From assembly GCA_021399435.1 (NCBI GenBank), contig JAJTUP010000034.1, positions 372,001-436,000 of the forward strand: DNA of 64,000 nucleotides. The letters run 5' to 3'. Below are positions 23,617 to 35,139 of this stretch, in pieces (within the stretch, counting starts at the first letter, position 1; every line of letters starts with the position of its first letter). Source of the stretch: Diaporthe sp. PMI_573. Its lineage: Eukaryota; Ascomycota; Sordariomycetes; Diaporthales; Diaporthaceae. The notes under the pieces were generated by a model. The model had not been told where the DNA came from. It ran no database searches and worked only from the letters and a program-made list of their open reading frames with translations. The position numbers were made by a program, and so were the translations under genes.

Positions 23617-25970
23617 TCATCGGTCAGAAATAATATCAGCAGCCCTCTCGGCTATCGCATAGACAGCAGCCTGAAGATGCGCCCCGAGCACCATCGGCAT
23701 AACCCCAGCGTCGACAACCCGCAGGCCCTGTGTCCCATACACCCTCAGCTCGGTATCGACCACCCCGCCCAGGTCAAGAGGCAACATAGCCGTGGACCCC
23801 GAGGGGTGAAATTCGGTGGCGAGGTACTGCCTCGCAAGTTCCAGCATCCTGCTGTCCGTGACGTTCCTCTGGTCGGACAGGTCGTCCGGGCAGAAGTAGG
23901 GCCCCTGCGCGACGGGCTGCAGCTCCGCCATGGCGCGCGTGCGGACCAGCGCGCAGTTGAAGAGCAACGCCCTCGCCAGGACGAGGCAGTCGAACGGCTC
24001 GGAGCAGTAGCGCGGGTCGACGAGGGGCGGGAGGTCGAAGATGTCGCGCGAGGACGGTCGCACAGAGCCGCGGGACAGGGGCCGCTGCATTGCCACGGAC
24101 AGCGTCCCGACCGAGTCGGCCAGGACCTCGACGGCGCCCTCGGTAGGGTTGCGTAGCAGGGGGATCTGGTATCTGCGCTGGGCCAAGTAGCCTGCCCTGA
24201 CGGTGGCGGGGGTGCCCGGGGCCAAGGCCTGGTCGATGTCGCGCTGGTCGGCGGCGTCTATGAGCTCGACCCAGTCGTCTGCGAAGTGGCGCATGGCCGG
24301 GAATGCGATTGTGCTGATCAATGGCGCTGTCAACGGGCCTGCGCGGTTCGTCTCGTATTCATTCAGAGCGGCAGCCCAGGAAGCATTGTCGGCCTCAATG
24401 GATTTGGCGGTGACTAAAGAGGCATTCGTGTCTATACTCTTGGTATTAGTTGGGTTTCAAGAGCAGTGTTGCGTTCTGGCGAATGAAGTTTCAGAAAAAT
24501 GGAAAGGAAGTCCGTCCCAGATTGGCTTCTGGATCTGCCACTTACATGAATATACAGGGTGCAACATTCCATGGTCTTGCAAGTTCGCACCGACGCCGGG
24601 TAGGTCGACTCGAACAGTGACATTCAAAGACCTAAGTACGTCCTCGGGGCCTATGCCGGACAGCTGCAGAATCGTAGGGGAGAAGATGGCCCCAGCTGCC
24701 AGGACGACCTCCCTCGAGCAGGTCACGCTCGTCCTGGGGCTGGACCTTGAGGGCGAGAACTGCAGTAGATAAAACTTCAGTCCAAGTCCAGCAGGAAATA
24801 CTTGCTTGGACATACCTCAACCCCAATTGCCTTCTGTATCCGATCGGGTGTAGATTCGCCAACATCAAAACCTGGGTTGGCTACCTCCTTCAGGAGCACC
24901 CGTGCGACCATCTGCTCTGTTGCGACATGCAGATTGGGACGGTCTAACACAGGATCGAGGTATGCTGTGCGACTGTCGCACCGCGACTGATTCTGTGCGT
25001 TCATGCTGGAGGGGTTGATCATGGCGCCAACACATGTTCCGTCGTTGGGCTCGGCCGTGATGGGCAATCCCATCTCCGCCATGCCATCCAAGAAGTTGCC
25101 TAGGATTTCATCAGCTTCACCCACCAGTTTACATTGGCATGTAGCAAAACTTTCAGGGAAATCATACCAGATTGGTTGTAGATGTAGCGAGGATATGCAA
25201 CAGACACAGGTCCCTCGTCTCCGTGGATGCCCGCATTTGGACGGATGTTGAATCTTGACATGGTCTCAACATCTACGTCCGCAGTAAAGTTCTCGCTCTG
25301 TCATCGCCGCTCTGGTCAGACACACCCTAGAAGAAGCTCGTCATTCCTAGTCGTACCTTTTGGAAATAAGGGAGAAGGTCTTCCCATCGCCAGTTATACT
25401 CGCTTGACCGACTCTCGACATCATTGAGATCTCCCCAAGCGTCGTAATCTCTGGCGGAGCCTCGGGTCCACACCATCCCATTAAGAATGGTGCCTCCGCC
25501 GACGACTTTACCTTGATTGAGTGCGACATGCCTGTTGTTGAGGTGCTCTTGTTGAACGGTTCGAAGCTTCCAGTCGTAATCGGTCCAGAGGGTGTCTCCT
25601 ATCTCCGCCGGAATCGTCACCTTTGCTCCTCCAGTATCTCTACCATAATGGTCAGCCAATAGTGAGATGGAAGGTTCAGAAAGATCGTTTGACAAACAGT
25701 GTTCCAGCCTCCAGCACTAATACCGTTACTGTGAAAAAGAGGGGTCAGCCAGACCGCAACGACAAAAATGCGATGGAGGTTGAGATCACCATTAGGATCC
25801 TCGCTGAGTCGGTTTGCTACGACTAAGCCTGAAGCACCACCACCGACGACAATGTAGTCGTAGTGGCAGCGAAGAGACCCATTGATGGCATTGGGCGGGA
25901 TATGCAGACAACTGCTCAAGTGGAGGAAGGATGAGGCTAGTGCAAGGGTCGAAGCCCACCGTCGTAGCAT
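23617..25970 (-). CDS. Secreted GMC family FAD-dependent oxidoreductase
   Basis: Seven exons: 25970-25790, 25728-25698, 25639-25357, 25297-25168, 25099-24816, 24759-24546 and 24431-23617. They give 645 residues, with all junctions in frame. The N-terminus (MLRRWASTLALASSFLHLSS) is a likely signal peptide. The FAD-binding motif DYIVVGGGASG and the fold VTVLVLEAG follow, then the GMC loop VVGGGTILNGMVWTRGS. The second GMC signature, LAAGAIFSPTILQLSGIGP, is in exon 6. The catalytic pair is His583 (FHPSGS) and His626 (GAHLQA), both present. The family oxidises alcohols, sugars or polyketide intermediates. The C-terminus looks closer to versicolorin B synthase or choline-dehydrogenase-like fungal members than to glucose oxidase, but the substrate cannot be assigned. 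Exon 2 is only 31 bases. No biosynthetic genes lie nearby, so a role in wood or aromatic oxidation is equally possible. Confidence 0.88.
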
Positions 25971-26799
25971 CGTCGCAGCACCAGCACACGCTTTGCCTGA
26001 CGACCAAGTCGTGTTTGGGGGGGGGGGTCGAGGCAAATGGCTGGGGCGAGCCAACGTGACGACCAAGGTTCAAAATAGGTTTAATACACAGCGTTGCGAC
26101 GTTTGGGTCTGTGAGGTTGTTAAAGAGTGTGGGCAGACAAAGAATGGCGAGGGTCGTTGGGGCCTCATCGATCAAGGCTTGTAGACGAGCTAATCATTTT
26201 CATCCCATGTCCGTTGGGACATTTGAATCTGAGGATTGGTTGTTTATCAAGTCCACGCGCCATGTACTAGCTCCCGTTCATCTGGAAAGAGGCCGCCTTT
26301 CGCACTCAGCCCGCCGAACCTCGCGCTGAATTTTCCTGCAATCTGCCGAGAATGCTTCTCTTGGTTTTTTCTCATGTTGTCTCAGCTCAAGGTGACCAGA
26401 ATCACCAGGCCCGTCGAGCAGGCAGCCTCGTCCATGGTGGCCCCTTGTAGCCGCAGGACTGCTCGGTAGTCCACAGGTTGCACGAGATGCGGCTTGCTGT
26501 TGTTTCTGCTTTTGCGGCCATGCGGTGCCCTACTTCACAACGTGATCACACATGGGCTGGTTTATCCCTGTGTTACCGAAAAATTGAACCAGCCTGCTGC
26601 TTCGATGCTGTGCGACGTGAGAGGTAATCTGCCAGGGCTGTTTTCCCACCGCGTCTCAACGCGTTGCTGCATGGCGCTGCCGAGTTTAGAGGGCATCAGC
26701 CGTTCTTCCTCGCGATGCGGGAAAGTCGGAGATTTGCTCAACATCCAGTCCGTCCGGTAGGATTCGGTGCAACGAGTACCCAACCGCCTCGTGCCTTGC
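25971..26799. other. Upstream region of GMC oxidoreductase gene
   Basis: No gene is supported in this 829-base gap. An 11-G run (26017-26027) lies about 50 bases upstream of the GMC start, as a C-run on the transcribed strand. Otherwise the region looks like ordinary promoter or 3'-flank sequence. Confidence 0.6.
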
Positions 26800-27460
26800 T
26801 CAGTCCTCTGTCTGGCTTGCGTGCTGGGCACCGAGACATACGGCGGTTGCGTAGTCTCCATCGTGGCTGATGCTGATGAGGGCCTCGTAGTCCTCATTGG
26901 TGCCCCTGATGATAGCCGCCGGGGCACCCGTTCGGTCTGCGTGGGTCGACGCCTGGTGCGATATGGTGATACCATGCCAGGTGAGATTCTTTTGCGGGTG
27001 GGCTTTGATGACGGCCTCCTTTGCAGCGAATCTGGTGATCCCAATCTCAGTCAATTAGCCATTCTGCCTCGAATATAGGGTACACCATGCAAACTTTTGC
27101 CCACTTGGGATAGGTTTGACCATACCTTCCAGCCATGAAGGTCGCGGCGAGTTGGAGTTCGTCGAGACTTGGTGCGGTTGTCGATGGGCTGCGGTCCTTT
27201 CCACCGACTGCCGCAACCGCGGTGTGGTGTTCTCCCATCAGACCAGTGCTCTTGGCTGGCTGGCCCGTGCTGGGTGAGTGGTCGTTGTTCAGGATGCATT
27301 GTATTTTCGGGTGTCTCCTCTCATCATCGTTGAGAATCCTCTGAACAAAGCGCGCTCCTCTGGGAGACTCCAAGATCTTGCGGATGCGGGTTACATGACA
27401 GATGTCGGTGCCGAGGTTCAGGGCAAAGGGGAACTTCCTCAGGATCCTCTGTCCTGACAT
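26800..27460 (-). CDS. Holo-[acyl-carrier-protein] synthase (AcpS-type, PPT2-like)
   Basis: Two exons, 27460-27126 and 27031-26800, give 188 residues. The 94-base intron has donor GTATGG and acceptor ACCAG, splitting an Arg codon. The enzyme transfers the 4'-phosphopantetheine arm of CoA to an acyl carrier protein. In fungi the short AcpS form (Ppt2) typically serves the mitochondrial ACP used for lipoate and complex I assembly. Motifs are NLGTDICHV, with the metal-binding Asp19; RFVQRIL; FAAKEAVIKA, with Glu117 and the catalytic-region Lys; and ISISHDGDYATA near the end. An extra loop (residues of about 58-100, Ser/Thr/Gly-rich) separates the first two blocks and the third, and is common in fungal members. 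No obvious long targeting peptide is seen. It lies between two other minus-strand genes. Confidence 0.88.
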
Positions 27461-28013
27461 CTGAATCTGGGCTCCGAGCCTTCTGAAGTTACACGTGCTG
27501 TCATGAGAAGAGACGAGATCCTTGCGCCGGACGTTGATGCGTAAACTGAGGAAGGATATGGCGGCATCTTGATTATGTAAGCACGATTGTGCTTGCTGGC
27601 CAGGATTTAATATCCCCTTTCCCGCAGTATGGTGTTTAAATCACGCGTTTTTTTGTCTTCATACTTGGAGCACCATCACATTTTTAGACTATGCAAACAC
27701 ACAGTGAAATGATCACAGCCGGACATGCTTTTTCCACCTTTTACCCCAATAGGAAGGTCAAATACCTGCTCCCAAACACTTGATTCTCACGGTGAGCTTT
27801 TCATTTACATCCTCGAAAATCAACGGCCCCGGCGCGCCACTGCGATGATGCTGGAGGCACCATGCGGGTGTGCCAACTCAGTCAACATTTGTCTTCCGGC
27901 GGACCCGCTCCTTACCGAGGTCTTTCTCCGTCCCAATTGCGCAACAGAAAGGCCTGTCTAGGCCCGTAGCGAACGTGAGCCTCGAATCCCGGGCGTCACC
28001 TGAGTGACTCGGC
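27461..28013. other. Intergenic region between PPT2-like and DUF1774 genes
   Basis: A 553-base gap with no supported gene. It should contain the promoter of the ACP synthase gene and the 3' end of the DUF1774 gene. A short T-run lies near 27650. Confidence 0.6.
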
Positions 28014-29268
28014 TTAAGCTGCTTGGTTATTGTCATCGGCCAAAAGGGGAGCGCGCTCTGCATCAGCGGTCACCGTCTTGTCCCTGCCCAAGCGGATCTC
28101 ACGACCCGTCCATGCAGCAATGCCCACGACTGTAGACAAGCTGAACAATACGGCCATGATGACGAATGCAAAGATCCACTGGAATGCAATGAACTGGCGC
28201 TGGAATTGGGCGACTCCCAAAGCTGCTGCCAAAACGCTGAGCCAGAAGCCCATCGTGTAGTCCTGATCAGGAGTTAGTCTGTAGACCCAGCCGAACAAAT
28301 TCCCTGCCGCGAGACTTACCTTGTAGATTGCAATGAAGAAAAGGCCGTAGACAAGAATGGACCAGACAAAGATGTTGGCGAAAATTCTCGCAACCAGACT
28401 GCCATGGCCGGGAACCATGATAGCGCCGTTCCAGTCTGTCCAACAAGTCTCCGTTAGAGAATCGACCGTAACCCAACGTGTCTGAAGCACAGGCCGCAGG
28501 AAGAGCTGCAAATAGTGACGCCCAGAAGACAGACAGCCCCGATCATGGCTTCTCTGGCATTTCGAGTGACAAGGAGATTTGGGTTCTGGGAAGGCCACTT
28601 ACAGATTGCGACGAAGGTCCAGGCCAGTGGCCCAGAAACGACAGGGGTGTGGATGAACCGTGGATACGAATGGTGGCGGAAGGCCAGCGAGCTCAAGTTG
28701 AAGAAGTTGATAATCAGGATGAGCTCAGCCCAGACGAAGTGGCTGCGAACGAAGAGCATGATGAAGGCGAAGTGCAGCAGGTTGTTCGCGATGAAGTGGG
28801 AACCGACGGCGCAAGCCGGGTTCACCTTTTCGAGGTCGCTCGAGAAGAGGTGCACAACATAGCCGACTTGGGAAATGAACAGGACGATGCTGGTATCTTT
28901 GGTTAGCCATCTTTGGTTTTTGAGATGCTCTGATAGGCCTGAAGCTCACAAGTAGACATATACGAGCACGAAGTTGAGCGTGAATCCAGACCAGTGAAGG
29001 TAGTTCTGGCCTGCAATGGTTCTGCCGTGCTTGATATCGTCTGCGGGGGACCTGGCGGAGTAGTACACCGAGACGATGACCGAGAGGAGCCAAGTGAGAA
29101 TCGTCAGGACCTTGTAGGTTATGACGGCCGCAGGAGGGTGAGACTCCCTCTTGGCGAACGGGTTTGCTATATGTTAAACGGGTCAGGGACTGTCACCTCA
29201 CCACAGGCGTGCTGGACATATGGACAATGGACAATGGACGGCAACATACCCTGTTTGACTCGGTCCAT
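28014..29268 (-). CDS. DUF1774 multi-pass membrane protein
   Basis: Five exons (29268-29250, 29166-28950, 28889-28603, 28435-28320, 28262-28014) give 295 residues. The first coding exon has only 19 bases (MDRVKQ plus one base). All introns have usable signals (GTATGT, GTGAGC, GTAAGT, GTAAGT donors; CTAAC and CTAAT-like branch sites). The protein has about seven hydrophobic segments. Those around LTILTWLLSVIVSVYY, FVLVYVYFIVLFISQVGYVV, NLLHFAFIMLFV and GFWLSVLAAALGVAQF are clear. It matches the fungal DUF1774 family, whose function is unknown. The C-terminus ends in an acidic, cytosol-like tail (ERAPLLADDNNQAA) with a di-leucine-like motif of the kind found in vacuolar or endosomal proteins. 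Localisation is an inference. Confidence 0.85.
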
Positions 29269-30553
29269 GGCGCCCAATGTAGGGGGTGGTTGCTGTTGAA
29301 TATGAGGCTGGACTGATTGATGAAGACACAGGTGCCTTGACCTTCCAGAGCTGGAGGAGGAAAACGAGCTTGTCCAAACAGGAGTCCGGGGTGCAGTCTA
29401 CGACGAGCAGGCAGGTCTCTTATAAGACCTGGAAGCTGGAGGTGGCGTAGGAGTGAGAGGAATCAGGCGTGGGTTGCACAGCTGTTACAGACCTGGTATG
29501 AAGGAAGAGCGTGTGACACGAGGAAGGCGTACGGGATCGGCAACGAGGAAGAAAAAAACGAGGTAGGCCAAGTCTTAAAGGTGAGAAGTTGGTCACGAAG
29601 GGTGGGTGCACGCGTCGAACCGGTACCTCGGCTGCTTCCTATTGGGCATTCATTGATCGGCCGACTGCTCAATTGCAAAGCCTTGGTCAAGCAGCAGAGA
29701 TCCCTGCATATGCCATGGAATAATAGAGGAAGGCAGCCGTGGTGGCTCGAAACACGCCAGCAGCAGCTTCATTGTTGCGTCACTTGCACGGAATGCCGTT
29801 GCTGTGGTAGGCTGGGTGCCCTGCGTGCAGGTGTGGCTCAGCAGGTAACGGTTACTGTGTACCACAGCACGGCACTCTTGCCGCCCGGCTTGTCGGTGAC
29901 AAGAGCTTCCCCCCAGCGCGTCAATACTGTGTACGTCAGGCGAGAAGAGCACAGGACCTGCCCTCACCGAAGCTTCTGTACGAGATGTATGGAGTACCTG
30001 CCCCGCAGTTCGGTGTCGTGGCAGCAGGGCTAGACCCACTAGAGCTCTCGAGTACGCGCCACAACCGCGACGATCCCTCAACGTGATCGCCCAAGCTTCA
30101 CCAGGATATCCTCCCAGCCAACCAACCACATCGGACCTGCACGACGGAGGCCCTCATGGCAATGGGGCGGAAACACCTCAGACTCCGACTCTTCCCATCG
30201 TCCTCCTCTACGCCGCTTTACACAGAAGGCTTAGACCCCGCATGGCGGGTCCCACCGGTCCAAGATCGGTTGCACACAAGTTGACAGAATTAATTGACCT
30301 GTTGGTGCTACAGCACCCAAGGGCCCGTTGAAAACGCCAGCCGGCTGCAAGAGCATATCGACAGGGCTAGGTTTTCCGGAGCATTTGGCCCTGGATCCCC
30401 GCGGGAACTGCCTGCCTGTTAGCCTGTTGCCTGGGTATGGCAGCATCTGTGGCGGCTTGATGGGAGAGAGCACGATCGTGCAATTTGACCAATGCTTGTC
30501 GGACAAGAAATAGTCGACCTCTCCACACAGTCTCGCGTTTACGGCCTCCACAT
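29269..30553. other. Intergenic region between DUF1774 and NAGS genes
   Basis: No gene is supported in 1.3 kb. Frames of up to about 160 codons exist on both strands but lack recognisable domains. This is the promoter side of the DUF1774 gene and the 3' side of the N-acetylglutamate synthase gene. Confidence 0.6.
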
Positions 30554-32746
30554 CTAATCTACGATGTGTTTGTTGTCCGCCCACGAAGGCAGTATGTTCC
30601 GACACACATCCTCGTAATCCTTCATCATCTCATCCCTCAGCGTCACCCGAGGCGTTGTCCAGAACATCGACCAGTTCGACTCGGGCAGCTTCATTGTCCC
30701 CCGCGACCGCTCGAAGTACCACTTGTTGACCGGGTTGTTCTTCCTGCTCCTCCAGCACACGCCCTCGGGGAAGCAGTCCCTCACCATGGCATTGAACACG
30801 ATGTCCGCCACGCCCCCGGCCCCCTGGCTCTTCTTGAGGACGGCAAATTTGTCCAGGTATGGAACCAGCCGTCCACTCTCGTGTGCTGTCTCCTCATCCA
30901 TGCCAAACGGTCTTTCCCAAGTCAAGATCGCGCCTCCTTCGTACTCTCCGGCGATGATGATGCCTGCAAGGCTCTTTTCAACCCGCTTCAGGTAGTGTTG
31001 GACGTCCAGCTTCCTGTTGAAAGAATCTTCGATCAAGTGAACCAGCCGTGCCATGTCGATGCAGGAATCAGTCAGTTTAAGCCGAGGCGCCCCTGGCTTT
31101 GGAGGTAGCCATCCCGCTGAGGATGGGTCTGGATAAACTGTAACAGGCATGCCTCTCTTGGCCAACGTCGTAGGTGACATGACTGGGCTGCTGTTTGGGT
31201 CTGCATTCCGCGCAATCGGTTTGATCCGGCCAAGAGGCAGTGACGACGAGTGAGTTGGACGATCTGTGAGGAGGTTATGTATCAAGGGGTTGTGGCTTTT
31301 TCTCGTTCCGACTGTGCCCACAAATCCCATCACGCCGCCTTCGTAGGCATCTTCACTTCGGGACTGCAGATTTGCTGCCTCTCTCGGCGTCGTGATCAGC
31401 GCTGAGGAAGTCGAAGGTAGAATTGAAAGCGTATTCTTGGCCAAGTCGAGATTTCGCATGTGGGCTCGCACAGAAGAGCCACTCTCCTTCTTCTGCGAGG
31501 TCGCGTTAAGGGACTGTAGATGTGTCTTCGCAGTTTCGATCTCGTCCGACAGGTTGAGGAACACGTGAGCGTTGTTCCATCGATTCTTGGCGGGAATGCC
31601 GCCAACGGGATCCAGGATAATTACCCGGTCGACAAATGCCTTCTTTTCCGGCAATGTCAAGCCCTCCTCGTGCCCTCCCCCAGGCTGAGATGGCTTCGCC
31701 AACTGCAATCCCGATAGGTAGCGTGTGAGGGATAAGACCGCTTCATCAGGATCAATTGGCTGAGAGTTCCCACCATATTGTTGCACAATCGGTGGGACAA
31801 TTACGGCCGACCCTTTATTGAGAGCCGACAGTATGGAGCTACCCTCCCCAACGATGGTGGTGTTGGATGTCAATGGCGATGCTTGACTCCCATGGGACGG
31901 TTGTTGAGCACATAGCGGGAAATCCGTCATAACTGTTGTCCAAGGCTCACCGTATTCATCAATGGCCCCAGCTAATCTGTAAGCCTGCTGGTTTAGGGCT
32001 CGGGACCAGTGCTTGTCGTCTGGGCCCAGCTCGCAGTCGAGGACGATCACACTCACGAGGCCGAGCACCCGGAGCTGCGCAAGTGTTTTGGCCACGCCTT
32101 TCAGGGTGGCTTCGTCGGCCTCCTGCGGCAGCCTGAACTTGATGAGAGCGGCATGGGGAACAGGAACCACAGGAGATCGCTTTGTCGTGACCGACCCTTG
32201 GACAAATCTGGGCGTCTCGCTGATAGCCCTGGCCCCGTTCCTCAGCGGATCTACGTTGATCGCTCCGACCGCGTCCGACGGCCCCCTGGCCACTGTGGGA
32301 GCGAATGTTTGCAGATACTGCTTCGCATCCCTTTTTGTGGCCGACGAGGACTCTAGCACGGAGACGTACAGATCCTGGAAGAATGTCAATTTCAAGATTC
32401 ATATTATAGGCCAAATGAAATGGCGCGCACCCTGTCCTGGGACCTTTTCTCCCGCGCCTTTCTGGGAATGGAAGCATAGTGTTCCTTGAGTATGTCTTTG
32501 GAAAGCTGGTCCTTTGGCGATTCCACGCGGAAGCTCTGCGTGGCAGCTGCAGTCGAGCTCTTCGAACTGCTATATTTTGTCCTCTTGGAAGCCTGTGGTC
32601 TGTTTCAGCAAGATGGCTGCTGAATTGGTTCACCGTAGCGTCCGAGTTCAGGAGCGATTTCGGTGAGTCAACACAGCCAAGGTCCCAAATCTTACCTCTG
32701 CGAGGACTGCCACCTTCTTCTTCCAGGCTGAGGTACGAAGGATCAT
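30554..32746 (-). CDS. Mitochondrial N-acetylglutamate synthase (amino-acid acetyltransferase)
   Basis: Exons 32746-32696, 32592-32431 and 32374-30554 give 677 residues. The enzyme makes N-acetylglutamate from glutamate and acetyl-CoA, the first step of arginine synthesis, in mitochondria. It corresponds to yeast ARG2 and Neurospora arg-14. Exon 1 encodes MILRTSAWKKKVAVLAE, basic and amphipathic as expected for a targeting peptide. Exon 2 holds the conserved YASIPRKAREKRSQDR, which joins DLYVSVLESS in exon 3. An amino-acid-kinase-like domain occupies the middle, and the acetyltransferase domain the C-terminus (VEKSLAGIIIAGEYEGGAIL through DCFPEGVCWRSRKNNPVNKWYFERS). The Ser-rich linker between domains is typical of filamentous fungi. 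Exon 3 is certain and exon 2 well supported. Exon 1 rests on splice sites, frame and basic character. The start is divergent from the dehydrogenase gene. Confidence 0.88.
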
Positions 32747-33731
32747 GATTTGGAGCACATGTCTGGAATGTAAACCGACTGAAGAAGCCACACGATGTTG
32801 AAAATGAAAGTGAGCGATAATTTTCTTTCATGGCCAAGGTCCGGCGATCGGTGTAAGTGCAGGTGAGCGAGCTCCTTGGAGTCAATATTCAAGATAAGCA
32901 AGATGATAAGGAACCCTTGGCAGAACCCTGATGCGGTGCTGGGAGGGGGAGAGAAGGGGGTCCCACTTCTCCCTCCCCCCCTGTAGCACTTACACAGCTT
33001 CCACTTACATTTGCACCTCCATTGCACCTCGAATATGGCATTCGGAAGAATGTGAATTGTTCCTTTCCGCAATGCTGCTACGAGCCTAGCAATCAGGAAT
33101 ATGGCGCATCCGGGGCCGGTTTGACAACGAGCGGCACATTAGGCTCGGGAAGCCCGCGGAGCTTCCGGGTTGCTCGGCTCGGCCTCGACAAGATGGCACC
33201 TCGGAGCGCGATTCAAATGAATGATATTCTGAGATATTCTGTACTGTTTCACAGGCTCCTCCTGTCTTACTCCGAGATCCCCCACGTAATTCCGTAGAGG
33301 CTTCACCGGGTGAGGTGTTTAGCTATATCACAGAGCCAGTTGGCGTGCATTCTGAGAACCCACCCTTCCCCGCAACGACCGAAGTGACCGGATTTAGCAC
33401 CAGAGAGACTCCACGAGGAATGCCGTTCTCGTCATCCGACAGAGTCCGTGTGAACTAAGAGCTCTTTGAAATAAAACGGCGCTCAACTCTTCGAACCCAC
33501 TCCCCCAAGCTTCATTGCGTGTGCTGCTGCAGATCAGTGTTGTAATTAATACCAAGTGTGTGAGCAGCTTCTGCCATCCCAGGTCTTACATTCCACAGCT
33601 CCGGTCCGTGTGCTCGTCCTTCATTTGAGGTCGCCAATACCTGGTTCACTAACGCGGCTGCCAGATTCTGAAGGACACCCAGGGTTAGTTCATATATCTA
33701 CAACATTGAGACTCGAGAGAACCGCGCAGCC
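32747..33731. other. Divergent promoter region, NAGS and dehydrogenase genes
   Basis: A 985-base gap between two divergently transcribed starts. G-rich and C-rich tracts lie near 32940-32985. No gene was seen; frames are short. It probably carries both promoters. Confidence 0.6.
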
Positions 33732-34709
33732 ATGGCACCCAATGTATTTTGGATAGGTCTTGGTAACATGGGCCGTGTAAGTAAAGCTGTCCATATCGAT
33801 AGACCCAGCCCAGACTTGCTGACCTCGCTCCAGGGCATGGCCAAGAACATCGCCGAGAAAGGTGAACTAGGTGGTCCTTTGGCCATCTACAACCGATCCA
33901 AGCAGCGAGCAGTAGATCTAAGCGCGGGTCTGCCCTCAGGGAAGTCGGAGGTGGCAGAATCCATCGAGGCTGGTGTGGCAAAAGCCGACGTTATATTCAT
34001 CTGCCTCGCCAACGATGCCGCTGTCACAGAAACGGCCAATGCTATCGTGAAGGCCGACGTCAAGGGCAAGGTCGTTGTAGACTGCTCGACGATTCACCCC
34101 GACACCACCGAGGCAATCGCAAAGACGATTACCTCCAAGGGCGCCGAGTTTGTCGCATGCCCTGTCTTCGGCGCGCCACCGATGGCGGATGCTGGCCAGC
34201 TCGTGCCCGTCCCAGCTGGGCCCAAGTCGGCTGTTGATAGGATCAAGCCTTATCTTGAGGGTGTCACCTCGCGCGCCGTCATCGATATGAGCGGGGAGCC
34301 TTACAGAAAGGCCTCGCAACTCAAGCTGCTGGGCAACACATTCATTCTGAATATGGTTGAACAAGTTGCCGAGGGCCATGTGCTCGCTGAGAAGAGCGGG
34401 CTGGGAACACAGTACTCGCACAAGTTCATCGAGCTGATGATGCCCGGGGTGTACCCGCCATACTCGACCAGGATGCTGAGCGGTGACTACTGGAAGAGGA
34501 AGGAGCCTCTGTTCCACGCGGATCTCGCCAGGAAAGACGCCGGGCACGCCTTGAAAATCGCGAAGGACTCTGGGGTAAGGCTGGAGAATCTCGAGGTGGC
34601 GGATGCACATCTGGCAAAGATCCAGGAGCACACGGATAACGGCGATATTGCGGGCATCTATGGTGCCGTGAGACAGGAGAACGGCCTTGAGTTTGAGAAC
34701 GACGTTTAG
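33732..34709 (+). CDS. NAD(P)-dependent beta-hydroxyacid dehydrogenase (6PGDH/HIBADH family)
   Basis: Exons 33732-33776 and 33834-34709 give 306 residues. The 57-base intron (donor GTAAGT, acceptor CTCCAG) has no stop and keeps frame, so an unspliced reading would be 325 residues. Spliced, residues 9-18 become GLGNMGRGMA, the expected Rossmann dinucleotide motif followed directly by MAKNI. The unspliced form would insert 19 residues into it. Further family signatures are VVDCSTIHPDTT (substrate-binding), PVFGAPPMADAGQL, and KLLGNTFILNMVEQVAEGHV with the catalytic Lys region. The family reduces or oxidises small beta-hydroxyacids such as 3-hydroxyisobutyrate, tartronate semialdehyde or succinic semialdehyde. 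No mitochondrial targeting peptide is evident, and the substrate is not assignable. Confidence 0.88.
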   Translation: MAPNVFWIGLGNMGRVSKAVHIDRPSPDLLTSLQGMAKNIAEKGELGGPLAIYNRSKQRAVDLSAGLPSGKSEVAESIEAGVAKADVIFICLANDAAVTETANAIVKADVKGKVVVDCSTIHPDTTEAIAKTITSKGAEFVACPVFGAPPMADAGQLVPVPAGPKSAVDRIKPYLEGVTSRAVIDMSGEPYRKASQLKLLGNTFILNMVEQVAEGHVLAEKSGLGTQYSHKFIELMMPGVYPPYSTRMLSGDYWKRKEPLFHADLARKDAGHALKIAKDSGVRLENLEVADAHLAKIQEHTDNGDIAGIYGAVRQENGLEFENDV

Positions 34710-35139
34710 ATATTTAAATCCGACCGTGTCATTCAGGTTAGGAGCAGGTAAGACGCTCATCCGTTCGAGCAGCCGACAGCCTGCGGATCAGGTTGGACGT
34801 ATAATTATTCTCAGCATACATGCACTGTTTCTTACCCACATTTAAATTAAATACACATATATGTAGGCCGATGGCCTGAGCTGTGTGTGTGTCTTTTTTT
34901 AGTCATCGCTTGATGTGTTGTTTTTGGTGATTTGTACAAGGCAACGTCCAGGCTGGCCCTCCAACTCATCGGGTCAGAATTGGAGGTCTGTCCTTGGATG
35001 GGTTCTGGTTACGTAAGCGGAGCTCCGACTCGGTAGGCCAAGCGAGAAGCAAGCAGGTGAGCATCATCACCGTTCCCAACCCGTCACAATCGAGCTCGCT
35101 CCCATCATCCCCACGCGCCAAATCGCCAGTCCCTTCAAA
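34710..35139. other. Intergenic region before V-ATPase subunit e gene
   Basis: A 430-base gap, AT-rich at 34800-34870 (TTTAAATTAAATAC and a TATATGTA word), which probably includes the 3' end of the dehydrogenase transcript. The remainder is presumably the promoter and leader of the next gene. No separate gene was seen. Confidence 0.6.

Noticed and set aside
23617..29268. GMC oxidoreductase plus phosphopantetheinyl transferase as a biosynthetic cluster
   Set aside because: The transferase is the short AcpS type serving mitochondrial ACP, and no polyketide synthase, peptide synthetase or terpene gene is present.
29600..29640. GGTTCGACG on the minus strand, similar to a tRNA B box
   Set aside because: The T-stem does not pair and there is no matching cloverleaf upstream.
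33480..33520. GGGTTCGAAG on the minus strand, similar to a tRNA B box
   Set aside because: The flanking bases cannot form the T-stem, and no A box or acceptor stem was found.
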